Source of the DNA: Lentisphaerota bacterium
GTDB lineage: Bacteria; Verrucomicrobiota; Kiritimatiellia; UBA8416; JAIOPI01
Reading direction: 5' to 3'
Length of the DNA: 64,000 nucleotides
NCBI GenBank assembly: GCA_021413965.1
Contig: JAIOPI010000018.1
Location: 1-64,000 of the forward strand
Under the pieces are notes generated by a model. The model had not been told where the DNA came from. It made no database searches and saw only the letters and a list, made by a program, of their open reading frames with translations. Positions within the stretch are counted from its first letter, which is position 1. The number at the start of each line of letters is the position of its first letter. Position numbers and translations under genes: made by a program. Shown here one piece after another: positions 32,302 through 40,845 of this stretch.

Positions 32302-34455
32302 TTAGAAGACATATTCCAGTGTTGCGCCGAACTGGGCCGGGTCCCCGTAGTCCTGATACAGTTTATCGTTAAATTCCGGCGGCTCAAGTCCGAAGACGTA
32401 ACCGCGCGTGACATATTGTTTATCGAGCACGTTGCGGCCCCAGAGGGTGAGGGTCCATGCCTGTTGTGCGTAGCCCACGCTCAGGTTGAGCAGCGCGTAG
32501 GGATCGCTGCGCGCATCGTTTTCGTCGGACAGGTAGAAGGCATCCTTGCCCTCGACCTCGGCGCGGGTGAACAGGCCGCAGGGGGCGTGCCAGCGGGTGC
32601 CGACGAGGTAACTGTAGGCGGGGGCGTAGGGCTGATCGCGTCCATCGAGGCGCGCGTCGCCGCCGGCGGATTCATAATTTTCGTAGGCGGTGTCCAGCAG
32701 GGAGAGGTTGCCGAACAGCTCCCCGAAGGCACAGAGTTTCTGGGTGCCTTCCAATTCCGCCCCGTAGTTGTAGCCACTGGCGGCATTGTCGGTGAAGTAG
32801 ACGAAGGCGGAGGGGTCGTTGGGATCGGCCTGGTAGGAGGTCCCGATCTGCAGATCCTCGCGCGCCATGTAGAAGAGGGTCAGGGCGCCGGTGGTCCAGC
32901 CGTCGAAGAGGCTGGCGCGCGTGCCGGTTTCGAAATTCCAGAGCGTTTCCGGATCGTACTTGCGCTTCTCTGGGGGCAGGGCGGGATTCTGGTTGACGCC
33001 ACTGCCCTTGAAGCCGCGCGAGACGCCTGCGAACACCAGCGCGTCGTCGTCCAGTTTGTGCTCCACGGCCACGCGTCCGCCCGCCATGGTGTCGGAGCCG
33101 TCGAAGGCCACGCCCTGGGCATCGGAATAGTCTGTCAGGCGCTCTTCCACGCGCAGGGAGGAGCGCAGGACGGTGGTATCTGTCAGGCGCGTGCTGAGTT
33201 CGCCGTAGCCGGCGCCGGACCAGGCGTCGTAGTCGCTGTTGAGGGTGCCGAATCCCTGGTAGTCATCCTGTTCGCCCAGCCACGACCCAAAGGCTCCGAC
33301 ATGCCAGGCCGAGGAGTTTCCGAGGATTTCGCCGCCGGGCTCGGAGATGAGGCGGAAGTCCTGGGTGGCGTTGCGGCGGGTGCGGCGTAGTTCCTCGGCG
33401 TAGGCGTAGCGGTAGCCTTCGGCGGCGGGATCGAAGTGGTAGGGCGGTGCAGCCCAGAAGGCATCGTTGCCCCAGTCCGCGTCGTAGCTGTAGGTGATGT
33501 CGGAGTCGACGTAGCTGGAGATGCTCAGGACGCGGTAGTGCGCGGGGCCGAGCCAGGTGCCGCGCAGGCTGGTGCCGCCGGTGCGCTGGCGATCCTGTCC
33601 GGGGGTATCCGAGTAGGTGGTGAAGCCGTTGTTGTCGGGGGTGAATTCGTCGTAGCCGTTGTCGCTCAGCGCCCACAGCGTGGTCAGGTCCCACTGCACC
33701 TCCTCGTTGGGCTGCCAGCGCAGCTTGGCGCGGGTGGTCCACTCGTCGCGCGCATCGGTGTCGTCGCGGTCCAGGTAGGCGTTGTGGCGGAAGCCGTCCA
33801 TGTAGACCCGTTCCACGGACACGCGTGTGGCGAGTACGGAGGGATCGTGCGTGAGCGGGCCACTGGCTGCTGCTCCGAGGCCGTAGGTATGATCCGTGCC
33901 GACGGTGGTGTAGGCGTGGCCTTCGGGGGTGGGGGTGGGGGGGCGCGTGCGGATGTCGATCAAACCCGCGAGCGCCTTGGAGCCATAGACGGCGGCCTGC
34001 GGGCCGCGCAGCACGTCGACTTCCTCCACGTCAAAGAGCGAGGACTGCATGCCGATGCCGCTGAAGTCCATGTCGTCCTGGACGAAGCCGACGGAGAAAT
34101 TGGGCGGCCCTTCACCGGCGAACTGGCTGCGCTCGCCGATGCCTCGCACTTGGAAGTAGCGTGGCCGGGAGGTGCCGCCGGCCCAGGTCAGGTTTGGCGC
34201 GTCGCCGAGCACGTTCTGCAGGTTCGGTGCGTCGCGGCCGGTGAGCGCCTCGCGGTCGAGGATGGTGGCGGCGGTGGAGGGGGCAGGGAGGCGGCTCTCG
34301 CCCGGTTCGGGGCGGACGGTGAGGGCGCTGAGGTCGTAGACGGCGTTGGTGTCGGCGCGGGCGGGGGAGGCCAGGAGCGGGATGGTCAAGAGAGCGGCCA
34401 GCGAACATCGGACATTCACCATCGACCATGCATTCGGCTGCCCCATCCCCTGCAT
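32302..34455 (-). CDS. TonB-dependent receptor under TPP riboswitch (thiamine-related uptake)
   Basis: A 717-residue outer-membrane receptor: signal peptide (LAALLTIPLLASPARA), plug domain with AATILDREALTGRDAPNL, PRYFQVRGIGERSQF and VEEVDVLRGPQAAVYGSKAL, then a full barrel ending in a C-terminal YVF strand. A TPP riboswitch lies 72 bases upstream on the same strand, so the transporter is made when thiamine pyrophosphate is low. Uptake of thiamine or a precursor is thus the likely role; THI-element-controlled TonB receptors are known from comparative genomics in other phyla. The start at 34455 is decided by GGAGGAG five bases before it. Confidence 0.92.
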   Translation of the reverse strand: MQGMGQPNAWSMVNVRCSLAALLTIPLLASPARADTNAVYDLSALTVRPEPGESRLPAPSTAATILDREALTGRDAPNLQNVLGDAPNLTWAGGTSRPRYFQVRGIGERSQFAGEGPPNFSVGFVQDDMDFSGIGMQSSLFDVEEVDVLRGPQAAVYGSKALAGLIDIRTRPPTPTPEGHAYTTVGTDHTYGLGAAASGPLTHDPSVLATRVSVERVYMDGFRHNAYLDRDDTDARDEWTTRAKLRWQPNEEVQWDLTTLWALSDNGYDEFTPDNNGFTTYSDTPGQDRQRTGGTSLRGTWLGPAHYRVLSISSYVDSDITYSYDADWGNDAFWAAPPYHFDPAAEGYRYAYAEELRRTRRNATQDFRLISEPGGEILGNSSAWHVGAFGSWLGEQDDYQGFGTLNSDYDAWSGAGYGELSTRLTDTTVLRSSLRVEERLTDYSDAQGVAFDGSDTMAGGRVAVEHKLDDDALVFAGVSRGFKGSGVNQNPALPPEKRKYDPETLWNFETGTRASLFDGWTTGALTLFYMAREDLQIGTSYQADPNDPSAFVYFTDNAASGYNYGAELEGTQKLCAFGELFGNLSLLDTAYENYESAGGDARLDGRDQPYAPAYSYLVGTRWHAPCGLFTRAEVEGKDAFYLSDENDARSDPYALLNLSVGYAQQAWTLTLWGRNVLDKQYVTRGYVFGLEPPEFNDKLYQDYGDPAQFGATLEYVF

Positions 34456-34527
34456 ACGCTCCTCCAGCGATCAGGATCACGCGTGCGGTTTGGGGATGTG
34501 GCGCCAAGCGCCTGAGGCGGGCCACCA

Positions 34528-34628
34528 TCCCTACGCCGGCATGATCCGGATCAGGTTCACAGGGTCTCCGCTGAACCCCGGCCGTTGTGCCGGGATGGAC
34601 GGACTCTCAGGCCCAGTCAGGCCTCCCC
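34528..34628 (-). promoter_or_regulatory. TPP (thi-box) riboswitch
   Basis: On the minus strand the stretch shows the TPP aptamer core: GGGG at the 5' end, CTGAGA (34614-34619), a P3 stem, ACCCTGTGAACCTGATCCGG (34548-34567), then ATCATGCCGG and GCGTAGGGA (34528-34536) closing P1. It precedes only the TonB-dependent receptor gene. Downstream lie GC-rich hairpins without a T-run, so control of translation start seems likelier than termination. Confidence 0.93.
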
Positions 34629-34726
34629 TTGGTCAGGGGCAGAGCATGGGGTGCGGAGGGGCACAGGTCAAGGGCGAAGGCGGCCCAACTCGTCGTACGA
34701 TGGATGGGGCGGGGGACAAAGTTCTT

Positions 34727-34746
34727 GGCAATGGCTTCGCATTGCC
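34727..34746 (+). promoter_or_regulatory. Hairpin with sigma-54-like elements upstream of the ClC gene
   Basis: GGCAATG (34727-34733) pairs perfectly with CATTGCC (34740-34746) around GCTTCG. The same bases contain TTGGCA and TCGCA with GG and GC 10 bases apart, a fair sigma-54 match. The two readings compete. The ClC start is 56 bases downstream of the hairpin. Confidence 0.35.
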
Positions 34747-34801
34747 TGATTAATGGACGGTCACCTGTCGGCGTGCGGCGGGTGCGTGGAGGCGACTTCG
34801 C

Positions 34802-36523
34802 ATGACTGGGTTCGTACGCGTCGGGCAAGGGATCGCGCGACGCTTTCGCCGTCCGGATGAAGTGCGCAGCGTGCTGCTCACGGTGGTGTGCTCCCTCGCG
34901 GCCGCGTTGGCGGCGGTCGGCTTCATGGGGGCCATGAACGGGTGTTTTTCCGTGCTGTATCTTCGGGCGGCGGGTCTCGGGGTGTGGCGTTTTGCCGTCA
35001 TCAGCCTGGTGTCCATCAGCGTGTCTTCCCTGATCGTCGGGTGGCTGCTGACACAGTACGGTCGCGGGGCGGCGGGCAGCGGGGTGCCGCAACTGAAGTC
35101 GGCGTTCTGGCTCCAGTTTGGCGAGATTGCCTGGCGACCGGTCTGGGTGAAGGCGGTGGCCGGCATCGCGAGCATTGGTGGCGGGGCGAGTCTTGGCCGC
35201 GAGGGGCCGTCGGTCTTCATTGGGGGAGGTGTGGCCTCCCTGCTGGCCGGGGCGTTTGGGATTTCGCGCCGCCAACGCCGCGCGGCGGTGGCGACGGGTG
35301 CGGCGGCGGCCCTGGCGGCCGCCTTCAATACGCCGCTGGCTGCCATCGCGTTTGTGCTGGAGGAAGTCATACACGATTTCAGCAGTCGGCTCATCGGCCG
35401 GATCATGCTGGCGGCCGTGATCGGCGCGCTGGTGGTGCATGCCCTGCTGGGGCCGCAGCCCTCGTTTGAACTGCCGCCGGTGGCGGAACCGCCGCTGCGA
35501 ATTTACGTGGCGGTTCTCGTGGTGGCGCTCGCAGCCACGTTGGTGGCGGTTGCCTTTCAGCGCAGCGTGCTGGGCTTGCGTCGCTACATGCGCGGCACGC
35601 GAGTGCCGCCCATGCTTCAGCCCTGGATCGGCGGGCTGATCACCTGGGCGCTGGGGCTTGGTGTGTTCGCGTTTACGGGGCGGGTCGGCGTCTTTGGGTT
35701 GGGGTATCACGATTTATCCAGCGCGTTCACAGCTGGGATGAGCGCGCCGGTCGCGGGACTGTTGCTGCTGACCAAGCTCATGGCGACCGTGGCCTGTTAC
35801 GGTTGCGGCGGCTGTGGCGGGATATTTTCGCCGACCCTGTTCCTCGGGGCCATGACCGGGCTGAGTGTGGGTGGGCTGTTCAGCCTCGGGGCTCCCCTGT
35901 CGGGTGAGGATCACGTGCTGCTGGCGGCCGTCGGGATGTGTGCCTGCTTCGGGGCCACGGTGCGCGCCCCCTGGAGTGCCATGCTGATGGTCTTCGAGAT
36001 GACGCACGCATTTGCCGTGGTGCCCGCGCTGATGCTGGGCACGTTGGTCAGCCAGGGCGTCGTGCGTCTATTCGGACACGCCAATTTTTATGATGCGATT
36101 CTTGAGCAGGACGGTCATCCGGTGCATGAGGTGGCCCCGCCGCGCACGCTGTTCGACTGGCAGCAGGCGGCGGTGGTCACGGTGGCCAACCCGAATCCGG
36201 TGATCCTGCACGATTTGGCTCCTGCGGCTATCGAAGCGGTCCTGCTGGCGCATCCGTACCGGGTCTTCCCCGTGCAACAGGGGGATGGCCGCTTTGCGGT
36301 CGTGGAGCGCCGGGAATTGGAGGCGGCCGTGCGCGAGGGCCGAGCGCCCCGGCTGCGGAAACTTGCGCTGGCCTTGGGGCATCAGCCGATTCGCGAAGTG
36401 TCCGATCTCTTCATCGAGTCCGACCTGGGCATGGTGCTCGTGCTGGGGCACGCCGCCGGCGCGCCCATAGGGCTTCTGACGCTGCACGACCTGTTGCGGG
36501 CGCAGGCGGCGCTGCAGGAGTGA
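34802..36523 (+). CDS. ClC-family chloride channel/antiporter with C-terminal CBS region
   Basis: A 573-residue polytopic membrane protein. The ClC selectivity motifs are GSGVPQ (GSGIP type), GREGPS with the gating Glu, and GGIFSPTLFLG (GxFxP). The C-terminal 120 residues form a CBS-like regulatory pair (TVANPNPVILHDLAPAA, LFIESDLGMVLVLGH). ClC proteins move chloride or other anions, with or without proton exchange; the gating Glu is present, the proton-side Glu cannot be placed with certainty. GGAGG stands before the ATG. The 3' end converges on the symporter gene. Confidence 0.92.
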   Translation: MTGFVRVGQGIARRFRRPDEVRSVLLTVVCSLAAALAAVGFMGAMNGCFSVLYLRAAGLGVWRFAVISLVSISVSSLIVGWLLTQYGRGAAGSGVPQLKSAFWLQFGEIAWRPVWVKAVAGIASIGGGASLGREGPSVFIGGGVASLLAGAFGISRRQRRAAVATGAAAALAAAFNTPLAAIAFVLEEVIHDFSSRLIGRIMLAAVIGALVVHALLGPQPSFELPPVAEPPLRIYVAVLVVALAATLVAVAFQRSVLGLRRYMRGTRVPPMLQPWIGGLITWALGLGVFAFTGRVGVFGLGYHDLSSAFTAGMSAPVAGLLLLTKLMATVACYGCGGCGGIFSPTLFLGAMTGLSVGGLFSLGAPLSGEDHVLLAAVGMCACFGATVRAPWSAMLMVFEMTHAFAVVPALMLGTLVSQGVVRLFGHANFYDAILEQDGHPVHEVAPPRTLFDWQQAAVVTVANPNPVILHDLAPAAIEAVLLAHPYRVFPVQQGDGRFAVVERRELEAAVREGRAPRLRKLALALGHQPIREVSDLFIESDLGMVLVLGHAAGAPIGLLTLHDLLRAQAALQE

Positions 36524-36546
36524 CCGGGAGGTGGCGTGCCCGTGGT

Positions 36547-37980
36547 TCAGGATGGGCGTGGCTGGTGGGGCCGAGCGATGGCATACAGTGCCAGCCCGGC
36601 CGCGGTGCAAGCGGCGCCGATGTAGAGGGCATCGACTTCAGCCCAGAAGCCCGTGCGGTCGATGAGGCGCCAGGCGGTGGTGCCGACGACCCCGCAGAGT
36701 GAGGCGATCACGAACTGGTTGTCGCGGATGCGTCCCGGCCACACATGCCCGACCATCACCGGCAGCAGGAGGCAGGCGGCGGCGTAGCTGCCCAGGGTTT
36801 TCCACGCTTCGCGGATGCTGCCATCGAACACCAGCGCGAGACCGATCGAGGCCACGGCGGCGACGACGATGCCGGCGCGCTGCAGATCGACGCGTCCCTT
36901 CCAGCGCTTTGGCACGAGGTCATACGACACGGTGTTGCCGGCGATGAACAGAAACGCGTCGAGGGTGGAGAGGATGGTGGCGGCCACGCCGGCCAGCATG
37001 AATCCGCGCAGTCCCGGGGGCAGGAGTTGCATGGCGTAGATCAGGTAGGCCTGCTTGGCCTCGGCGGCCGGGATGACGGCGCGCGCATACATGCCGCCGG
37101 CGGTGGTGCAGATGTCGAACCCGAACCAGATGACGGTGGAGATGATAATCCCGCGGCGGGCGACTCGCGCGGACTGGGCCGCGAAGCACCGCTGGTAGAA
37201 GCTGGGGTCCACCAGGGTGGCGAGGGCCACAAACCCCCACACGAACGTGGTGCCCCACGAGTTCCCGCCGGTCACGGAGAAATGCGCCGCGGGCAGGTGC
37301 GCATGCAGGAAAGGCAGCCCGCCGAAGGTCAGCACGGACACGGCGAACACGAGTGCGACGGCGGAACACATGACGCCGAACTGCACGAGGTCGGAGAAGA
37401 CCACGGCACGGAAGCCGCCCCACATCGTGTAGAGCACGAGCGGCAGCAGGCCGAGGATCATCATGGTCAGCAGCGAACCGCCCAGGATGACCTGCAGGAA
37501 GAGGCCGATGCTGATGGCGTAGGCCACGGGCAGCACGTTGAAGAAGTTGAAGATGGCGCTCAGGCGGCCGGAGCGCGGGCCGAACATGTTTTCGACCAGT
37601 TCGGGGAGCGTGATGGCCTGGTACCGACTGATCCGGTTGACGAGGAAGAAGGCGAAGAGGAGATAGGCGAGGTACCAGAAGATGCCCTGCGTGACGAAGT
37701 TGAAGATGCCGAAGTTGAAGGCGATTTCGGTCACACCGAGGATGCCGCCGTACCAGGTGGCGACGAGGGTGGCGACAAACAGCGGCAGGGTGAGCTGCCG
37801 GCCCATGAGCATGAGGTCCAGGAATGTGGCCTGTGAGCCGGCGGCGACGGTCTGGCGTTTGCGGCGATGGCCGTAGATGACCGCCCCGACGGTGGCGATT
37901 TGCACGACGATGAACACGGCCCAGTCGAGGGGCGTGATGGCGTCGGCGAAACTGATGACGGGTTGGAACGTGGGATTCAT
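36547..37980 (-). CDS. Sodium:solute symporter (SSS family)
   Basis: A 477-residue protein with about 13 transmembrane helices. The SSS core is seen in YGGILGVTEIAFNFG, ISRYQAITLPELVENMFG, MWGGFRAVVFSDLVQFG and the LSTLDAFLFIAGNTVSYD segment. The family takes up sugars, polyols, amino acids or acids with sodium; the substrate is not predictable from sequence. It follows glpD on the same strand, 66 bases apart, and the pair may serve glycerol or a glycerol-yielding compound. No ribosome binding site is evident, and the gap contains two copies of CGGCTCGCC. Confidence 0.88.
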   Translation of the reverse strand: MNPTFQPVISFADAITPLDWAVFIVVQIATVGAVIYGHRRKRQTVAAGSQATFLDLMLMGRQLTLPLFVATLVATWYGGILGVTEIAFNFGIFNFVTQGIFWYLAYLLFAFFLVNRISRYQAITLPELVENMFGPRSGRLSAIFNFFNVLPVAYAISIGLFLQVILGGSLLTMMILGLLPLVLYTMWGGFRAVVFSDLVQFGVMCSAVALVFAVSVLTFGGLPFLHAHLPAAHFSVTGGNSWGTTFVWGFVALATLVDPSFYQRCFAAQSARVARRGIIISTVIWFGFDICTTAGGMYARAVIPAAEAKQAYLIYAMQLLPPGLRGFMLAGVAATILSTLDAFLFIAGNTVSYDLVPKRWKGRVDLQRAGIVVAAVASIGLALVFDGSIREAWKTLGSYAAACLLLPVMVGHVWPGRIRDNQFVIASLCGVVGTTAWRLIDRTGFWAEVDALYIGAACTAAGLALYAIARPHQPRPS

Positions 37981-38046
37981 GGGGAGCGGCTCGCCGGGAC
38001 GGCTCGCCCCACCGGGGGCCGGAGCGATCCCGCCGAGCAGGTAACG

Positions 38047-39618
38047 CTAGTCCAGCACATAGCCCGCCGCCAAGGCCTGGTACGTGGCCACTTGTTGTTC
38101 CTGCCAGGCGCGGTCCTGGTGCAATTCGGCGGCCATGAGGGCGGCGACGCGCGGTGCGGCATCCCGGCTGGCGCGCGCGTCGAGCAGCAACGCGCGCGTG
38201 CGCCGGGCGAGCACGTCTTCCAGGGTCCGGGCCATTTCTTCGCGGCAGGCCCAGACCACCTCGCACCCGGAGTAGGGCAAGGCGGGATGCAGTGGCTGCG
38301 CGAGTTGCGGGTTGGTGCGGGCCAGCTCGCGCAGGGCGGGCGCATCGGATCCGTACATGGCGAGCGGGCCCGGCGGCGGCGGCAGGCGGCCACTTGCGCC
38401 GTGGATCGCCAGCGATTCGGTGGGACAGCGCTGATCCGGCAGATCGCCCACCAGCTGAGCCTTGTCGACGACATCCGCGGCCATGCGGCGATAGGTGGTC
38501 CATTTGCCGCCCACGATGGTGATCAGGCCGGAGGGCGCGACGAGGACGCGGTGGCCGCGGCTGATCTCGCGCGTGGGTTCGGTGGCATGTTCGGGGGCGG
38601 CCAGGGGGCGCAGGCCGGCAAAGATGCTCAACACATCGCGCCGCGTCGGGCGGCGGGTGAGGTAGCGCGCGGCCGTGGTGAGAATGAAGTCGATCTCGCT
38701 CTCCAGGGCGCGCGGTTCGAGGCTTGGCGCGGGCACGGGGGTGTCCGTGGTGCCGACGATCACGCGGTCGTACCAGGGCACGGCGAAGAGGACGCGTCCG
38801 TCATCGGTGTGCGGGATCATGATGGCCGAGCGTCCCCTGAGGAAGTCCTGCGACAGGACGATGTGCACGCCTTGTGACGGCGTCACGAGGGGCGGTGCTG
38901 CCGGATTGTCCAGGTGGGTGATCCGGTCGACGAAGACGCCGGTGGCATTGATCACGACGCGCGCGTGGATGTCGTGGCGGCGGCCCGACTCGACATCGAG
39001 GGCCCGGCAGCCCGTGACCATGCCGGCGTCGTCCTTGAGGATTCCTGTGACGGTGCAGTAGTTCAGCAGCACGGCGCCGCGGTCGGCCGCCGTTTGTGCG
39101 AGGCTGATGGCGAGGCGGGCGTCGTCGAACTGGCCGTCGTGATAGACCACGCCGCCGCGCAGGCCGTCGCGGCTGAGGGTGGGGATGGCGGCGAGGGCGG
39201 CGTCGCGCGAGATGAGTTCCGACGGGCCGAGGCCGAGTTTGCCGGCCATGGCGTCGTAGACCTTCATCCCGAGGGAGTAGAACGGGCCTTCCCACCAGGT
39301 GTAGGTGGGGATGATGAAGGGCAGATTATGGACGAGGTGCGGCGCGTTGCGCATGAGCAGCCCGCGCTCACGCAGGGCTTCCAGGACGAGCGAGATATCG
39401 CCTTGGGCGAGGTAGCGCACGCCGCCGTGGATCAGCTTGGTGCTGCGGCTGGAGGTGCCTTTGGCGAAGTCGGCCTGCTCGCAAAGAATGGTGGCATGGC
39501 CCCGCGCGGCGGCGTCGACGGCAATTCCCAGGCCCGTGGCACCACCGCCGATAACGGCAATGTCCCACGGCGTGCTTCCGCGCGCGGCGAGCTTTTCAAG
39601 CATGGTCTGGCGTTGCAT
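38047..39618 (-). CDS. glpD: Aerobic-type glycerol-3-phosphate dehydrogenase (GlpD)
   Basis: A 523-residue FAD enzyme that oxidises glycerol-3-phosphate to dihydroxyacetone phosphate and passes electrons to quinone at the membrane. The FAD site is IAVIGGGATGLGIAVDAAARG, with the family motifs GTSSRSTKLIHGGVRYL and GGKWTTYRRMA. The C-terminal helical domain is complete. No glycerol kinase is near; a sodium:solute symporter follows. A promoter with extended -10 (TGCTATAAG) lies 21 bases upstream. Confidence 0.95.
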   Translation of the reverse strand: MQRQTMLEKLAARGSTPWDIAVIGGGATGLGIAVDAAARGHATILCEQADFAKGTSSRSTKLIHGGVRYLAQGDISLVLEALRERGLLMRNAPHLVHNLPFIIPTYTWWEGPFYSLGMKVYDAMAGKLGLGPSELISRDAALAAIPTLSRDGLRGGVVYHDGQFDDARLAISLAQTAADRGAVLLNYCTVTGILKDDAGMVTGCRALDVESGRRHDIHARVVINATGVFVDRITHLDNPAAPPLVTPSQGVHIVLSQDFLRGRSAIMIPHTDDGRVLFAVPWYDRVIVGTTDTPVPAPSLEPRALESEIDFILTTAARYLTRRPTRRDVLSIFAGLRPLAAPEHATEPTREISRGHRVLVAPSGLITIVGGKWTTYRRMAADVVDKAQLVGDLPDQRCPTESLAIHGASGRLPPPPGPLAMYGSDAPALRELARTNPQLAQPLHPALPYSGCEVVWACREEMARTLEDVLARRTRALLLDARASRDAAPRVAALMAAELHQDRAWQEQQVATYQALAAGYVLD

Positions 39619-39638
39619 GGATAGAAGATCGGCCCCTG

Positions 39639-39667
39639 CTTATAGCACGACCGGGTCAGCGTTTCGA
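39639..39667 (-). promoter_or_regulatory. Candidate glpD promoter with extended -10
   Basis: On the minus strand TCGAAA (39662-39667) and TATAAG (39639-39644) are 17 bases apart, with TG in the extended -10 position. The transcript would start about 14 bases before the glpD ATG. Confidence 0.5.
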
Positions 39668-39838
39668 GATTGCGAATGGCCGTCACCTGCCGCCTGAGGC
39701 GGCGTGGGCCGCGCGCTGACAAGGTCGTGGCGGACCCAGCGGGGGGCGAAGGCAAGGTCCTGCGCGGTGGCGGCCTCCCGGATAAGCACCACGCCGCGGC
39801 GCCCGTCGGCGGCGAGCAGGGTGCCGCCTGAGGGCGCG

Positions 39839-40279
39839 TCAGGGCTTGACGATATCCGCCGGGAACCAGGTTTCGGGATTGCCCGGTCCCTTGGTCTTGG
39901 TGATGTAGGTATTGGCAACGGCGCCGTGATCGCTGAACACAATCACGAACTGGCGGATGCCACCGTCAAATTCCTTTTCCGAGTAGACCCAGCATTCCGG
40001 CAGGACGTAGCCGCCGCCCTGGAAGTAGAGCGGGGCCAGGCACCACTCGCCCTTGGGCGGGGTGCGGGCCGCCAGGTCGTCGAGGCTCTTGGAGAGCTGG
40101 CGCCGCTGAATGTGCTGCTGGGGCGTACCCATCAGTTCGCCGACCTTGGAGTAGGTCATGCCGGGGGTCACCTTGGGAAAGCCGCGGGCCTGCGGCGACA
40201 TGCAGCCGGACAGCAGCGCGAGCGCAATAACGCCGAGTGACGAGCACAGCACGTGACGGAATGTGGTGACGGTTTGCAT
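39839..40279 (-). CDS. Lipoprotein of unknown function (146 aa)
   Basis: A lipobox (LALLSGC, Cys at about residue 26) follows a hydrophobic signal, so the mature protein is lipid-anchored. The next segment, GMTYSKVGELMGTPQQ, resembles the start of SmpA/OmlA (BamE-type) domains; the rest is a small beta domain with three more Cys residues downstream of the lipobox. BamE helps outer-membrane protein assembly, but the match is short and the protein could belong to a different family with the same opening motif. It stands alone. Confidence 0.75.
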   Translation of the reverse strand: MQTVTTFRHVLCSSLGVIALALLSGCMSPQARGFPKVTPGMTYSKVGELMGTPQQHIQRRQLSKSLDDLAARTPPKGEWCLAPLYFQGGGYVLPECWVYSEKEFDGGIRQFVIVFSDHGAVANTYITKTKGPGNPETWFPADIVKP

Positions 40280-40310
40280 GACGAAATGGTGGTGTGACCG
40301 TTGCGGAATG

Positions 40311-40676
40311 TCAAGCCTGGTGGCGCTGCAAAAAGTCCTGGACGTTGACGGGGCGGCGGGTGTGGGCGGATTCGATGGCGGCGAAGAGGAGGGCCGCGCA
40401 CTGGATGTTGTCGGCCAGGGCGTTGGGCGGCGCCTCGCCGCCCTGCAGCCAGCGCACGAACTGTTCAGCCAGCCAGGGGTTCATCCAGGCGGCCGTGACC
40501 TGGCGGAAGACGCGGCCGCAGGCGGCCATGCTGTCGGCGATCGGTTTCTCGCAGAGGATGTGGCAGCCGTGCTGCACGGCGAGGCCGAGGGTCTTGAGGC
40601 GGGGGAGGACCTGGCGGCACCAGTGCTGGCCCCAGCCGCCGACCCCGATCTGGACATAGCGCAGGGGGGGGCTCAT
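40311..40676 (-). pseudogene. Gfo/Idh/MocA oxidoreductase reduced by in-frame deletions
   Basis: The 121-residue frame starts like a complete dehydrogenase (LRYVQIGVGGWGQHW, the NAD site). It then jumps to HGCHILCEKPIADSM, which lies near residue 95 in the family, and next to the C-terminal WLQGGEAPPNALADNIQCAA and RRPVNVQDFL. About 60 residues after the Rossmann start and some 200 residues of the substrate domain are missing, yet the frame is kept. Normal length is 340-390. It cannot be an active enzyme. It lies downstream of the TIM-barrel gene on the same strand. Confidence 0.8.
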
Positions 40677-40845
40677 GGGGGTGTACGCGTGGCGTATGGT
40701 CTGAGGCGCGCGCGGAGAGACGAATCAGAAGCGGGCCGGTGTCCTGACGCGTTCATGCCGGGAAATCGACGGGAAGGGGGAGATGGGGGACGGGGTGGCC
40801 GGCGGCGGCGAGCCGCGGTCCGAAATCCGCCATCCCCCATTCCGC

